This document shows, piece by piece, positions 12,201-23,280 of a DNA stretch of 64,000 bases. Position 1 is the first letter of the stretch, and each line of letters begins with the position of its first letter. Position numbers and translations under genes: made by a program. The DNA comes from Solanum dulcamara. Lineage: Eukaryota > Streptophyta > Magnoliopsida > Solanales > Solanaceae. The stretch lies in assembly GCF_947179165.1 (NCBI RefSeq), contig NC_077239.1, forward strand, positions 31,138,134 to 31,202,133. The letters run 5' to 3'. A model generated the notes under the pieces. That model searched no databases, was not told the origin of the DNA, and saw nothing but the letters and a program-made list of their open reading frames with translations.

Positions 12201-13344
12201 AGAGCCTTCTTCATTTTGGATCCTGTAGATGTAAATCTTTCTTCTCTGCCTCTGATGAGAGCATGAAAGTAGCTAGAGTTCCTATCACCTTGTTTGAACC
12301 AGTGAAGTTGAGACTTTTGTATGAGAATAGAATCCTCCATCTTCATGTATCTAATGTACTCAGCATTGATAGCATGCAGTTGAGACCTATTTTCATTGGA
12401 GTTTATACTGATTAGATTCTCTTTAGCTTGTCTAGCCTTCTCCTCATATTCTTTGACTTTAGCATAGATATCTCCAAACTGATTTCTTGACCAGCAGTTA
12501 AGAGTAGCAGTAAGTCTCTTTATTTTCTGATGAAAACTCCACATTGGATTTCCTTCAGAAGGTCTGCTCCAGCAATTCTTGACAGTATCCATGAATGAAG
12601 GTTGCTCAGGCCAGCAGTTCAGGAATTTGAAATACTTGATGGGGTTGTGTTGTTGGTCAATCATTTCCAAGAGCAAAGGGCAGTGATCAGAACCCACAGA
12701 AGGAAGATAAGTGATGCTGGTATGGGGCATGGTCTCTAGCGAGTTATCATTAACCATCCCTCTATCAAGTCTCTTCCAAATTCTAAAGTTGATACCCCTC
12801 AGGTTGGACCAGGTGTATTTCTGACCTGAGAAACCAAGGTCTTAAAGACCTGAGGCCTCAATAATGCTAATGAACTCAAAACTCTTTCTCATATTATAGG
12901 GGACACCCCTAGTTTTTCTTCAGGGTCTACAATAACATTGAAGTCTCCTATAGTGCACTATGGATTGGATGTAGTAGACTGCTGTAGAAGGCTATCCCAT
13001 AAAGGTCTTCTGAGATGATCTTTACATTTAGCATAGACAAAGGTAGTGATGAATTGATTTGGGATCATAACATGATTGAGCTCACAAGTGATTAGTTGCT
13101 CATCATTCTCCAAAATCTTGCAATTCACATCTTTGGTCCAGAAAATCCAAATCTTACCATTGGGATTGTGGATGGCATGGTCCTTATTGAGCTGGTTTCT
13201 GAAGTATTGTAACTGAGAGTTATCAGAAAAAGGTTCCATTAGAGCTATAAGAGAAATTTGATGGATATTTTTGAGAAGTTTTATTCTATCCATGGCTCCT
13301 TAGGTATTAATACCCCTTACATTCCAGCTAAGGGTACTAATCAT
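9273..13344 (-). pseudogene. LINE ORF2: endonuclease, reverse transcriptase, RNase H
   Basis: ORF2 starts at 13344 (MISTLSWNVRGINT), overlapping the ORF1 stop as ATGA. The apurinic-type endonuclease shows LIALMEPF, GDFNVI near 12930 and VGSDHCPLLLE near 12680. RT covers about 12089-10624, with GLDGMNGTFFQ, LDMTKAYDRVSW, GLKQGDPLSPTLF and the active site as FVDD (usual [YF]ADD). A cysteine/histidine-containing zf-RVT region follows (FKCSFIVWRDLRRKLPTN, 10240-10150). RNase H of the RVT_3 type spans about 9720-9300 (LNTDGSALNNPG, NNQAEIRAAIFGL, VDSQLLIRWLQ, REANYTADVLSK), with its Asp-Glu-Asp residues visible. Stops and shifts occur near 13300, 12950, 12170, 11200 and 10620-10270, so it is inactive. 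Confidence 0.9.
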
Positions 13345-16300
13345 TGAGAAATTTTTGAAGTATGGGACCTGGTACTTGGTCTGCCTATGGGGGCAGTTTT
13401 TGTAGAAATTTTTGCCTTGTTGCTAAATCTGGTCCTATGTATCCCTCTAGGAGATAGACCCTGTGAACTAACCACCTGTTGGATGTCTTCCTCATATATA
13501 TTCTCAGAAGAGGGGTTGGTGGTTTTGATTAAATGCTCACTTATAATATCATCTTCCTCCTGATCATGCAAGGGCTGATAATTATTATCTTCTTCATTTT
13601 CTGAATCACATATAGCATACTCATCAGTAGGGTCTTGTATGTTGGTGTTGAGGGTGAAGTGATCTGTAGCTACCTCTGGAGTTTGAAAAAGAGTGATATC
13701 TATACCTACCTGATCATCATCAAGTACAAATTGTTGACATCCCTGTTCACTTTGCTGCATTGCAACACTGTCAGTTAAAGGAGTTTAGCATTTCTCAGAA
13801 AGGTTTGTTTTCTTTTTTATGGCCTCTCTCCTTTTCTTGCTTAACTTGTTGTTTTTAGCATTAGAGTCTTTGCCACTACTGCTTGCAATGGATCCCAAAT
13901 CCTTGGCCATAGAGCCTAAGATGTTTTGCATGGTAGAGTCATCAGTAGGGGGATCTCTTCTGATGGATTCAGGATTTGGTATGTCATTTTGAGCCTTGTG
14001 TGCAGGGGTAGCAAGGGCTGTAAGGCCACTCTTAAGGTCAGTGATATTCTCATGCAGAACATGAAACAAAATCCCCCCCCCTTTGGGTTCCCCATCCTGC
14101 AGATTAGTGGGGTTCTCCATTACTCCTCCAACCATTCCTCCATCAACTACACAGCCAACAGCAGCAGAGATATGATGTGGGGGTGTAACGGGTATGGGGA
14201 GTAATAAGTCAATGCCTGCATTCCTTGTTACATTGCTCCCTTGAGTAATACCTTGTTGTTGAATTATGGTGTTTTCCTACATTTTTGCTGAATTTTTCAA
14301 AGTGGAATTCCTTTGGTTACTTGGTTCTCCTGCATCTTGGCTATTGGTTTGATCCTGGGTAACAAGATCAACATAATTATTGGAAGTATAAATAGGAGTA
14401 GAGGGCTTACCTGGACCTGTGATGTTTTGCTAAGGTTTATCAACTCCCCTGTTCTGCTGTGGTTGAATAGAGCTGATCACATTTGTTTGTTGGGGCTTGT
14501 TTTGTCCCTTAGATTGTTTCTTCCTCTGAACTTGCCACAACAGTTCTTTTGCATTATCAAGTGTTTTTTGTGGCTTAGTAGGAGCATCCTTTATAGATGT
14601 ATTAATATGTGTGTTATCATGATCCTTGGTTATCATGCCCTTCTTATTTTTGTTCGTTTTTGTTGTTTCCTCTTCTTTTCTTTTTTTTGTTCTTCATCCC
14701 TTCTTTGAATATTACAAATGTGTATCAAGTGACCCTGATGTTTGCAATACATGCAGTAATCAGGTATATTTTCATATAAAATAGCTTGCCACCTCCCTAG
14801 AGTTTTATCAGTTTTGTCATATCCCAGCCAAACATAGGGAGGCCTTTTGTTGGTGAGGTTTACTTGAAGTCTCACCTTGGCTATGCTTCCCCTTGTTTTT
14901 TGTATGGAAGCAGTGTCTAGATAAAGTACCTTCCCTATAGAGGCTAGCAGGGCAGTGGTGAACTCCATGTTATAACAATGCCAAGGTAATTTTGGTAAGG
15001 CTACCCAGATTGGCACTATTGGGGTTTTTTCATCTGGTTTAAAAGTAGGTGTCCATGTCTAAATCCTCATGAGTTGGCCCTCTATTATCATTCACTGTTT
15101 GGTCCAGACAGTATTATAATCCAACTCATTGTCCAAGTCAATGTAGACATGTCTAGCATTGAAATGAGCAATTTTTACACCTCCTGAGAGCTGAGTTTGA
15201 ATGATAAAGCTCCTTCTTATCAACTTTATCTTTGGCATGGTGTGGGTAAATTTGCCAACCAAGGTGTATTTGCATCTTTGAGCTAGTTTGTGCATGAAGT
15301 CTTCTTTTTCAAAAAACACAGTAGGCAGGCCCTGTTTGGTTGTGTATTCAGGAGTGGCTAATTCAATAGGAGCCTCATTCTTTGCTTGATTATTTCTGAG
15401 TTTGGCAGCAAAGGTCTGAACTATAGTGTAAGGAGCAGGCTGAGGGACCTGGTCCTTTAAGTTAGGAAAAATATTTTTCTGGGGTTTTGGTTAGTGGAAT
15501 TTGGTTGAGGTTAGGTATTGACTGATTTAGTTCCAATATGTCTAGGACCAATATTAGCATACCTGCTGGGCATCTTAGGTTGACTAGTCTGAACCTGGAT
15601 GTCAAAATTACTAGACACCTTAGGGAAGCTATTGTGGGTGGTGGTAGGCTATTGAGTGTGTAGCTGGTTGCTAGTTTGAGGAATAGAATTGTTAGGCATT
15701 TTGGTAGGAATTTCAGGGCTGCTTTTAGAATTGATTTTGGCATGATCAGTGCCCTACAAGGAGTTACCTACAGCATTACTAGGGATTACATTTGCATGAG
15801 GTTGCAAAAGAACTCCATTGGATTTCAAATTGGCAGTCTCAGAGTATATCAAGTTGGAAGGATTGGTCTTACCTTGAAAGTCTGCAACATTAGCACTGTT
15901 ACATTGCTGTGAAGTTCCTAAGGCATGTTTATATTTTTGGAAAAAAGATGCATCGACTTTGCATTATCAATTGTGTGCATATCATCCTTTAGTTGATTGA
16001 ATTGATCATATTATTGATATTGGTCTTGAACCAATGTGTGTTCTTAAGCTTGATTATCAGTGAAAATGTGCATATCACCTTGACGAGTGTCTCGACGACT
16101 TTTTGAATTTGAATTTGTTGTTGATGATTCGAGAAACCTCTTGTAGATGGGAAGTTGCGCATTGCCCTTAGGGACATTTTGGATTTTATCTTGTGACAAA
16201 TGGTTCGCCGGAGCTCCGGCATCGGCACTCTGATAGTGACCCTGTTGATTTGGCAAATTCGAGCTAATTTGAGAGGATTTGATTCCTTCTCTAGTGTTTG

Positions 16301-17067
16301 TGAGTTGCTGAAACTTGTTTTCATTAGGATGTAGTCCAATAACTTGAACATTATCCAAATTCGAAACTTGAAAAAAAAATCCAAAAACTCAACTTGGCAC
16401 CTCCAGTAGCACCAAATTTGAAATTCAAATTGTTGGGCATATATTCTAGAGAGTTCACTTGGTGGGGTGTATGTGTATCATTGAAACGCCCCGTTTTGCA
16501 TTGGTTTCCACCTGAAAATGTCGCTTGAGCTCCGGCAACCTCGCCGGTACCATCGTCCCCAATGATTTCACCATCCATTTGGGTTGAAATTTTGGTGGTA
16601 GGAGCACCATGAGATAGGGAACAAACCCCAGGGGGTCCTCCATCTCGAATGTCGCCGGAGCCCCTTTGAATATGAAGGCGCAACTCCGGCGACTCTGCAA
16701 TATTTCTCTCAGGAGTCGCCTGATCAGTGCTCTCAAATGGTGCGGTGGTTTGATCCAATTTTTGGACTGTATGTAGTCCAAACGATAAGGAATCATCTAC
16801 CATAGCTCTTGATACTCGAATCAAACCATGTTTCTGAAAATTGATGATCTTGTGTGCAATTCTCAACTCCTCTTCAGAGATAGTGATTGCATCAGTATTT
16901 TGTTGACCGATCGATTGTTGTTGATTCAAACCAGCTTCACTTGAAATTGCTACTGTGTTTTCAGTGTTATTTTGCAGATTTAGAGTATCATTAGCTGGAT
17001 GAAGGGGTGATGTTTGATGATCTATATTCGGTGGCCAAGGAAGCTTCACCGGCGGCGATGAAGCCAT
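13341..17067 (-). pseudogene. LINE ORF1: DUF4283-like RNA-binding protein with CCHC knuckle
   Basis: The first Met (MASSPPVKLPWPPN) is at 17067, about 76 bases from the LINE 5' end. A Ser/Gln-rich N-terminus follows. From 15319 to 14633 the frame shows the plant LINE ORF1 core: HKLAQRCKYTLVGKFTH, GVKIAHFNARHVYIDLDN, VPIWVALPKLPWHCYN and RLQVNLTNKRPPYVWLGY. The knuckle CMYCKHQGHLIHIC (CX2CX4HX4C) is intact. A Lys-rich tract comes next, then a long acidic C-terminus ending at 13341. Frame breaks lie near 16350, 15990, 15460, 15090, 14630 and 13790. A run of nine or more Cs near 14070 is a likely slippage site. Confidence 0.85.
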
Positions 17068-17143
17068 TCAAAACTGACCAGAAATGATGAACACTATGAG
17101 AGAGAGAGAGGAGATGACCGTTACAGAGGACTTAGGATTTTTC

Positions 17144-17157
17144 TCGGTGATGTTTAT
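17144..17157. repeat. TSD of the LINE, right copy
   Basis: TCGGTGATGTTTAT, one mismatch from 7696-7709. Confidence 0.88.
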
Positions 17158-18020
17158 GGATCTAATAAATAGGGTGTTCAAATGCTACCATGATACCTTT
17201 GTGGTGGTCTTCATTGATGACATCTTGATTTACTCTTGGGGTAAGGAAGATGACAAGAATTACTTGAGAGTTGTGATTCAAACCTTGAGGGATAGGCATT
17301 TTTCTGCCAAGTTTAGTAAATCTGAGTTTTGGTTGAAAAAGGTTGTATTTCTTGGTCATATGGTGTTTGGTGATGGCATCAAGGTTGATCTTAAGAAAAT
17401 AGAGGCGGTGAGGAATTCAACTAGACTATTGTCTCCTTTGGACATTAGGAGCTTTATGGGTCTAGTTGGGTACAAAAAAATGTTCGTGAAAGGGTTTTGT
17501 TCCATCTCATTTCCTTTGATGAAATTGATTCAAAAGAAGGCAAGGTTCCTATAGACGTATGAGTGTGGGAAGAGTTTCTAAACTTTGAAAGATTATATTA
17601 CCTCTACTCTTATCTTGACTCTACTGGAAGGATTAGAAGGGTTCGGGGTTTATTATGATTATTCAAAGATTGGTTTGGTTTGTATCTTGATGCAAAACGG
17701 CAAGGTTATAACCTATGTTGGTAATTGAAGGTGCACAAACGTAACTACCCTACCCATGATCTTTAGATAGTGGTTATTGTTTTTTATTTAAAGATTTGGT
17801 CGTATTACCTCTATGAGGTACATGTTAATGTGTTCACCAATCATAAAAGTCTCCAATATGTGTTCACCAAAAAGGACCTCAATTTAAGGCAAATAAGGTG
17901 GCTAGAAGTTATCAAAGAATATGACATGAGTATGCGTTATCATTCGGGTAAAGCCAATGTTGTCGCCGATGAACATAGTAGGGTGTCTATGGGGAGTGTG
18001 ACTCATGTTGATTAAGAGAA
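17149..18020 (+). pseudogene. Element B RT C-terminal half and RNase H
   Basis: RT resumes after the LINE with MDLINRVFKCYHDTFVVV, then the active-site motif FIDDILIYS and the connection region (SEFWLKKVVFLGHMVF, LDIRSFMGLVGYKKMF). The frame is open to 17554. RNase H follows with stops and shifts: a changed catalytic site (VYYDYSK for CDAS), then [15 protein letters not shown], in which the usual Asp of FTDHKSL is Asn, then YHSGKANVVADEHSR. RNase H activity is therefore lost. Confidence 0.87.
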
Positions 18021-18230
18021 GAGGAGTTGGTGAAGGATGTTCATCGGTTGGCTAGATTAGGGGTGAAGTTGAGTAGTTTCGATGATGGTGGTTTGTCTAT
18101 TAATAATGGGTCCGAATCATCTTTGATGGTGGATGTTAATTCAAAATAAAACCTTGACCTGACATTAGTGGAGTTAAAGGAGTTGGTGAAAGAAAAAAAA
18201 GTAGAATTCTTTTCACAAGGGGGAGATGGG

Positions 18231-19256
18231 GTACTTCACTACCAAGGCCAGTTATGTGCTCTGAATGTGGATGGCCTAAGGAGTTTGATCTTAAAGGGGA
18301 CTTATAACTCCTCACACTCTATTCACCCTGGTTTAACTAAAATGTAACAAGACTTAAAATAGCTTTATTGGTGGGGTGGCATGAAAAAATACATACCAAG
18401 GTTCGTGGCCGAATGCACAAATTGCCAACAAGTTAAGGCCGAACATCAAAGGCCTGGTGGCCTAGCACAAAATATTGAAATCCCCACTTGGAAATGGGAA
18501 GATGTAAACATGGACTTTGTAGTGGGTTTGCCTCGTACTCGAAAGCTTCATGACTTAATTTGGGTGATTATTAATACAATAATAGAGTTGGCTCACTTTC
18601 TACTGGTCAAGACATCTTATAGTGCCGAGGATTATTCTAAGTTGTACATTCGAGAATTGGTAAGGTTTCATGGTGTTCCTTTTTTGATTATTTCAAATCG
18701 TGGTACCCAATTCACTTCTAAGCGTCCGGAGATAACAATAGAGGCGTTCAAACCGATGTTGGGGGATAAAAGATATTTTTGGAAATTCTTTCAAAAGAGG
18801 CTTGGTACTAAAGGAAATCTAAGCACTACGTTCTATCCTCAAACCAATTGGCAAGTTGAACGAACAATTCAAATATTAGAGGATATGTTAAGGGCTTGTG
18901 CCTTGGAGTTCAAGGAAAGTTGGGATGACCATCTACCACTTATTGAGTTCGCCTACAATAATAGCTACCACTCAAGTATTGAGATGGCGCCGTTTGAGGA
19001 TTTATATGGAAGGCGATGTAGGTCTCCAATTAGTTGGTTCAAAGTGGGTGAGATGACCTTATTGGGTCCCTATTTGGTGCTCAATTCTTTGGAGAAGGTG
19101 AGAGTCATTAAAGAGAGATTGAAGATGACGCAAAGTCGCCAACAGTCCTATTCTGATACTAGGAGAAGGGATCTTGAATTTAATATGGAGGATTGGGTAT
19201 ACTTTAAGGTTTCACCTATAAAGGGTATAGTTCGCTTTAGTAAGAAAGGGAAATAG
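18231..19256 (+). pseudogene. Element B integrase, longest surviving open frame of the element
   Basis: An open frame of 291 codons (18381-19256), preceded by a frame-broken H2C2 segment. It shows VAECTNCQQVKAEHQRP, WKWEDVNMDFVVGLPRT (first Asp present), ISNRGTQFTSK (the second catalytic Asp has become Asn), QVERTIQILEDMLRAC (Glu present), FAYNNSYHSSIEMAPFE and LYGRRCRSPI. About 19 residues (RPEITIEAFKPMLGDKRYF) sit between FTSK and WKFFQKRLGT. Most relatives, including element A (FTSQFWRSFQKGLGT), have no such insert. Loss of the DDE triad predicts no strand-transfer activity. Confidence 0.9.
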
Positions 19257-19610
19257 AGCCCTAGGTATATAGTGCTTTATAAGATCTTGAGGCATGTTGG
19301 CATGGTTGCCTATGAGTTGGAGTTGCTGTTGGAAATGGCCATGGTTCATTTGGTGTTCCTTGTGTCTATGTTGAGGAAATATGTGGGTGATCCTAGTTCC
19401 ATTGTTCCTTTAGAAGTAGTGAATGTTGAAAAAAACTTGACCGATGAAGAGGTTCCAGTTGAAATTTTGGACCAGCAAGTCAAGAGATTGAGAAACAAGG
19501 AAGTTACGTCCGTCAAAGTCCTTTGGGGAAATCAATGAGTTGAAAGTGCTACATGGGAAGGGGGATCGGATATGATGAAGTGATATCCTCATCTCTTTCC
19601 TTCCACTCAA
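19257..19610 (+). pseudogene. Element B chromodomain-like C-terminus
   Basis: After a stop at 19256 the frame continues: LVFLVSMLRKYVGDPSS, NLTDEEVPVEILDQQVKR, LRNKEVTSVKVLWGNQ, then a stop near 19536 and SATWEGGSD. This is the C-terminal module of chromovirus-type Gypsy integrases, which is thought to bind chromatin. It joins directly to a 3' untranslated stretch ending at the polypurine tract. Confidence 0.8.
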
Positions 19611-19818
19611 GCCTAAGGTACTAAGTTATTCATGAATCATTTACAACTCCTATGTTTTAGTTTCTACTGATTCTTCATATGCATACATGTTTTATGCTAA
19701 GTTTAAAGATCTCATGTCCTATGCATTTTAAAGTGTCATTGTATTCATGTTGGGTTGCTAGTCCTTATTTTGTGTTATTTATATGCTAGCTAAATCTCAT
19801 TCGAGGATGAATGTTCCT
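19611..19818 (+). other. Element B 3' untranslated region
   Basis: About 200 AT-rich bases between the end of pol and the polypurine tract. The motif CTCATTCGAGGATGAATGTTC just before the tract is characteristic of these elements. No gene seen. Confidence 0.7.
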
Positions 19819-19830
19819 AAAGGGAGATAT
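19819..19830 (+). other. Polypurine tract of element B
   Basis: AAAGGGAGATAT directly precedes the 3' LTR start. It is the expected primer for plus-strand DNA synthesis. Confidence 0.8.
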
Positions 19831-22020
19831 TGGAAGACCCCGTAAGTTGAAAAGTCTAAATGAGGGGAAATTTGAAAGAAAATAGACCAAAATCAGGTTC
19901 TACGACTAAGTATATGAGTCATAGGGACTCCTACAAGTTGTAGTAGTGGCTTATAGGACTTAGGTTGCGGCTGTCAAGTTGGATAAAGGAAGGAATGGGT
20001 CTACGATTCCATGTTACGACTCATAGAATCTTAGACGAGTCCTAGAAATGACTCATCAAGAAACTTCAGAGACTTTGGTTATTGCATGGTTCTTAGACCT
20101 TGCAGGATGACTTGAGTCTATGACTCATTGTCAAGACTATGACTCGTAAAGATTAGTCATAGAGAAACTTCTAAAATTCAGTCCTCATGGTCTTTCTTAG
20201 AACATGAAGGACGGTCCTCTCTATGAATCTTAGAAAGTCCTACAAGTCGTACGGACCAGTCATAGGGTTGGTTCCAACTAATTTTTAAAGGGGTATTTTA
20301 GCTCTTTACCATGTTTTAACATTAAAGTGTGGTCATTTTGGAGACTGAATCTAACCTATCTAAAGACCTTAAGACTTCCCAAGCCCCTTATTCGTCATAT
20401 TAACTCCTCATCACAAAATTCTTTGCTCTCAAGGTTCCTCCTAAGGATTTCATCTTTCAAGTTAGGGTTCCATCCCCAAGATCTTCAAGTCTCCATTTTC
20501 AAAGCTTGCATTAGGAATTTATTTCCAAAGGTATGTGGGTCTCATTCATGGGTTCTTCCACCCATGGAGCCCAAGTATATTCTTCAAAACCTACTAGCTC
20601 GTTTAAAAGTGTGGATTTTATGGGTTTTCATATTGTGATTTCAAATGTATAGATTATAGAATATTTGAAGTATATTTACATATCTTAGATTACATTGGTC
20701 CTTAATTACATGAAATTATGACTTCTATCAAAGGTCCTTATGTGAAGACATGAAAGGAGTTTTAAAGTGAATTGGTTGGTTTTTTCAAGTATGTTTTAAA
20801 TTGATGCATTCCATTACTCTCATGTATACTTGTGTTGATATAAATGATATGATGTTCAATTGGCTAAAACTACCATGTTTTTCCATGACTTCTAAAGAAT
20901 TTTGAATTGATTTAAAGGAGTTCTAACCCAATGTTTACAAAGGTTTATTTACTACGAATGTGAAGGTTTTTAAAGAATGATTGAATGATGATGAAAGGGC
21001 TTCTTAGACAAAGAAGGGATTCTATTTTATAAGGACATTTCTAACATTTGAATCATCAAGTTTCAATGAGTTATTTGATGAAATGATGTTTTGACGATCT
21101 AAAGCTATATAAATGTTAATGTTCTTATGTTATATGAATTATTCTGTGGGATTTGACTTAGGACTGAATGAGGCTTGAGGTGAGGTTTGGTAAGGGAATC
21201 ATAGTAGTAACCTCTAGTTTCCTAAACTATGTGCCAATATAGGATCCCTTGTACGCTAGGCTAGTGGATCCACAAAGGCCCTTGAAGTTTAAGTTAAAGA
21301 ATGAATGTAAAATTTGATGGAGTTCTACCTTGGAAAGTAGTCTCCCCTCTTCCAATGTGGGGGTTACATTGGATTCCAAATAATTGCTCGCATATTCTTA
21401 AATGTTGGTGTTAGTCATCTTTCGATAAAATGCACATTTCAAATGTTATTTATGATTGATTTATCATGCATTCATTTACTCATGTACTTTACCTTATAAT
21501 GCTTCAACGTTTTCATTGATTTGCATGCCTACATACTTAGTACATTCAATGTACTAATGCATACTCTTTTCTCTACATAATATCACCATGTAGGGACCAG
21601 CGTTGCTCCAAATTCACCTCTACGTGGCTAGTTGAGTTCGTTAAAGGCTACTATTGTGGTGAGTTCCTATGTTTCAAGAATGATATTCCTTTCCTCTTCT
21701 AGCTTATGCTATGTAAAGACCTTTGGATAACTTTTATGGCACTTATTTTCATTTATTATGAGGGTGCGCTAGGTTCATGTCATAGCCCGTGCCAAGTCTT
21801 TTAGTAGAGGTATGTTTGGACATAAGTGTATGACATTCTAAGTTTGGTATTGACTTTGTTTCTTTGATGTTTCCCTTAGTCCCATTTTCCCTCTTTACTT
21901 CTGCTTGTTATTAATTTTTTTATCTATGAAAAGCTAAATAAATGATAAGAAACTTGGGTGAGCTACCTACGGGTGTCTCATTTTACATATCGCATATAGT
22001 CCCTAGTATGGGTCGTGACA
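19831..22020 (+). repeat. 3' LTR of element B
   Basis: It starts TGGAAGACCCC (5' copy TGTAAGACCCC) and ends GGTCGTGACA. It is 2190 bp against 2096 bp for the 5' LTR. The excess is mainly about 93 bp at 20170-20262. Open frames such as 20327-20638 mirror the fortuitous one in the 5' LTR. Confidence 0.9.
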
Positions 22021-22720
22021 GTGTTGCTCAAGTGTGGTACAACTAATGAGAAATCGGAAGAGTTGAAGAGTGTCCCATAGGTTGGGAAAATTTCAAGGTT
22101 TCTTTTCTTGATCACTTCTTCCCACTTGAATTAAGGGAGGAAAAGGTGATGGAATTCATAAACTCCAAGTAAGGAAAAATGAGTGCGAGGGAGTGTGCCC
22201 TCAAGTTCACAAAGTTGTTTAAATATGCTCCATCCTTGGTAACTGACTCTCGTGCACAAATGAGCAAATTTATTTTTGGAGTGTCGGACTTGGTTATGAA
22301 AGAATATCGAACCACTATGCTCATCAAGGATATGAACATCTCTAGGCTCATGACCTATGCCCAGCAAATTAAATAAAAAAAACTTAAGGAGAGAAATGCA
22401 AGGGACTACAAGAGGGCTCGTTTTGAAGGTGGGTTTTCTCACAACAAATTTGGTGATGGAAATGTTCATTCTTGACAAGGCCAAGGTTCTTCAAATACTT
22501 CGGCTCCAAATTTTGAGAAGGACAAGGTGCCAAATCCTAAGGCACAAGGTGGAGCTTTCGGTGGTAAAGTTATCCCTCCATGTAAGAAGTGTGGGAAAAA
22601 CCATAGAGGAGAGTGCTTAGAGGGATTGGATGTTTGTTTCATGTTTGGAAACCCCAATCATTATTCTAAGGAGTGTAGGGGTGGGGATAGACCCTAAGGT
22701 CAGACTTAAGGTACTGGTTG
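22021..22720 (+). pseudogene. Element A gag, C-terminal part with zinc knuckles
   Basis: Gag resumes with AQVWYN, then WENFKVSFLDHFFPLELREEK, ARECALKFTKLFKYAP, MSKFIFGVSDLVMKEYRT and RLMTYAQQIK. Two knuckle-like motifs follow at about 22570-22680: CKKCGKNHRGEC, and CFMFGNPNHYSKEC, in which the second Cys is Phe. Stops occur at NO-residue points after AQVWYN, INSK and IK. The TSD (22021-22025) forms its first bases. Confidence 0.86.
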
Positions 22721-22789
22721 TTGGGATTAGCATGCTACTACTTCGGGTGGATGTCAGCACCAAAACAGATTTTATGCCCTTCAAACTCG

Positions 22790-23280
22790 TCAGGAGTTAG
22801 AGGATTCCCCTGATGTTGTGACTGGTATGTTGAAAGTCTTTGACTTTGATATTTATGCATTATTAAATCTGGTTTCTACTCTATCATTTGTTACTTTTTA
22901 TCTTTCTATGAGATTCATTGTTAGTCCCGAGATCTTGTTAGAGCCTTTTTTGGTCTATACTCCAATTGGTGATTCAGTTGTGGTAAAAGTCTCTATAGAA
23001 ATTCTCCAGCTTTAGTTTTTCATAAAGTTACCTCTGTTTATCTTGTAGAGCTTAACATGACTGATTTTGATGTTATTCTTGGTATGGATTGGCTTCTTGC
23101 ATGTTATACCTCTATATATTATAGAACCCGTGTGGTTAAGTTTTAGTTTCTAAATGAGCCAGTCCTAGAATGGAAAGGTAGTAATTCTATATTTAAAGGT
23201 AAATTCATCTCTCGCCTTAAAGCTCAAGAAAATTATTTCCAAAGGTTGCACTTATCATCTAGTTTGGGTTAGAGATACTA
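22790..23280 (+). pseudogene. Element A aspartic protease relic
   Basis: VVTGMLKVFDFDIYALLNLVST corresponds to the Gypsy protease start. The catalytic Asp of the usual LLDxGAT/S motif is Asn (LLNLVSTLSFVT), so protease activity is lost. SPEILLEPFLVYTPIGDSVVV follows, then frame changes. The flap and C-terminal text (MTDFDVILGMDWL) is near 23055-23095. Confidence 0.82.

Larger units (their letters stand above)
7710..17143 (-). mobile_element. L1-type plant LINE with RNase H, full-length but decayed, inserted in element B
   Basis: A minus-strand non-LTR retrotransposon of about 9.4 kb. Its 5' end is at 17143 and its short A-rich tail is seen as T-rich DNA at 7710-7745. It has a short 5' leader of about 76 bases, ORF1 (DUF4283-like plus zinc knuckle), and ORF2 (endonuclease, RT, zf-RVT region, RNase H). 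An unusually long 3' region of about 1.56 kb follows. The 14-bp TSD is the strongest boundary evidence. Stops and frameshifts break both ORFs. Confidence 0.9.
4081..22020 (+). mobile_element. Ty3/Gypsy element B, inserted in the A gag
   Basis: LTRs at 4081-6176 and 19831-22020 enclose a primer binding site, a gag relic, a protease relic, a truncated RT, RNase H, integrase, a chromodomain-like tail and a polypurine tract. Without the LINE (7710-17143) it is about 8.5 kb. In the first 80 aligned bases the two LTRs differ at 13 positions, so the insertion is not recent. Much of the protease-RT region is missing, so it depended on other elements in trans or was deleted after insertion. Clade: chromovirus-like (Tekay/Del type) is the best guess from the C-terminal sequence. 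Confidence 0.88.

Noticed and set aside
16455..16796. 113-codon minus-strand frame within LINE ORF1
   Set aside because: Overlaps the longer ORF1 frame that begins with a plausible start Met; shadow frame.
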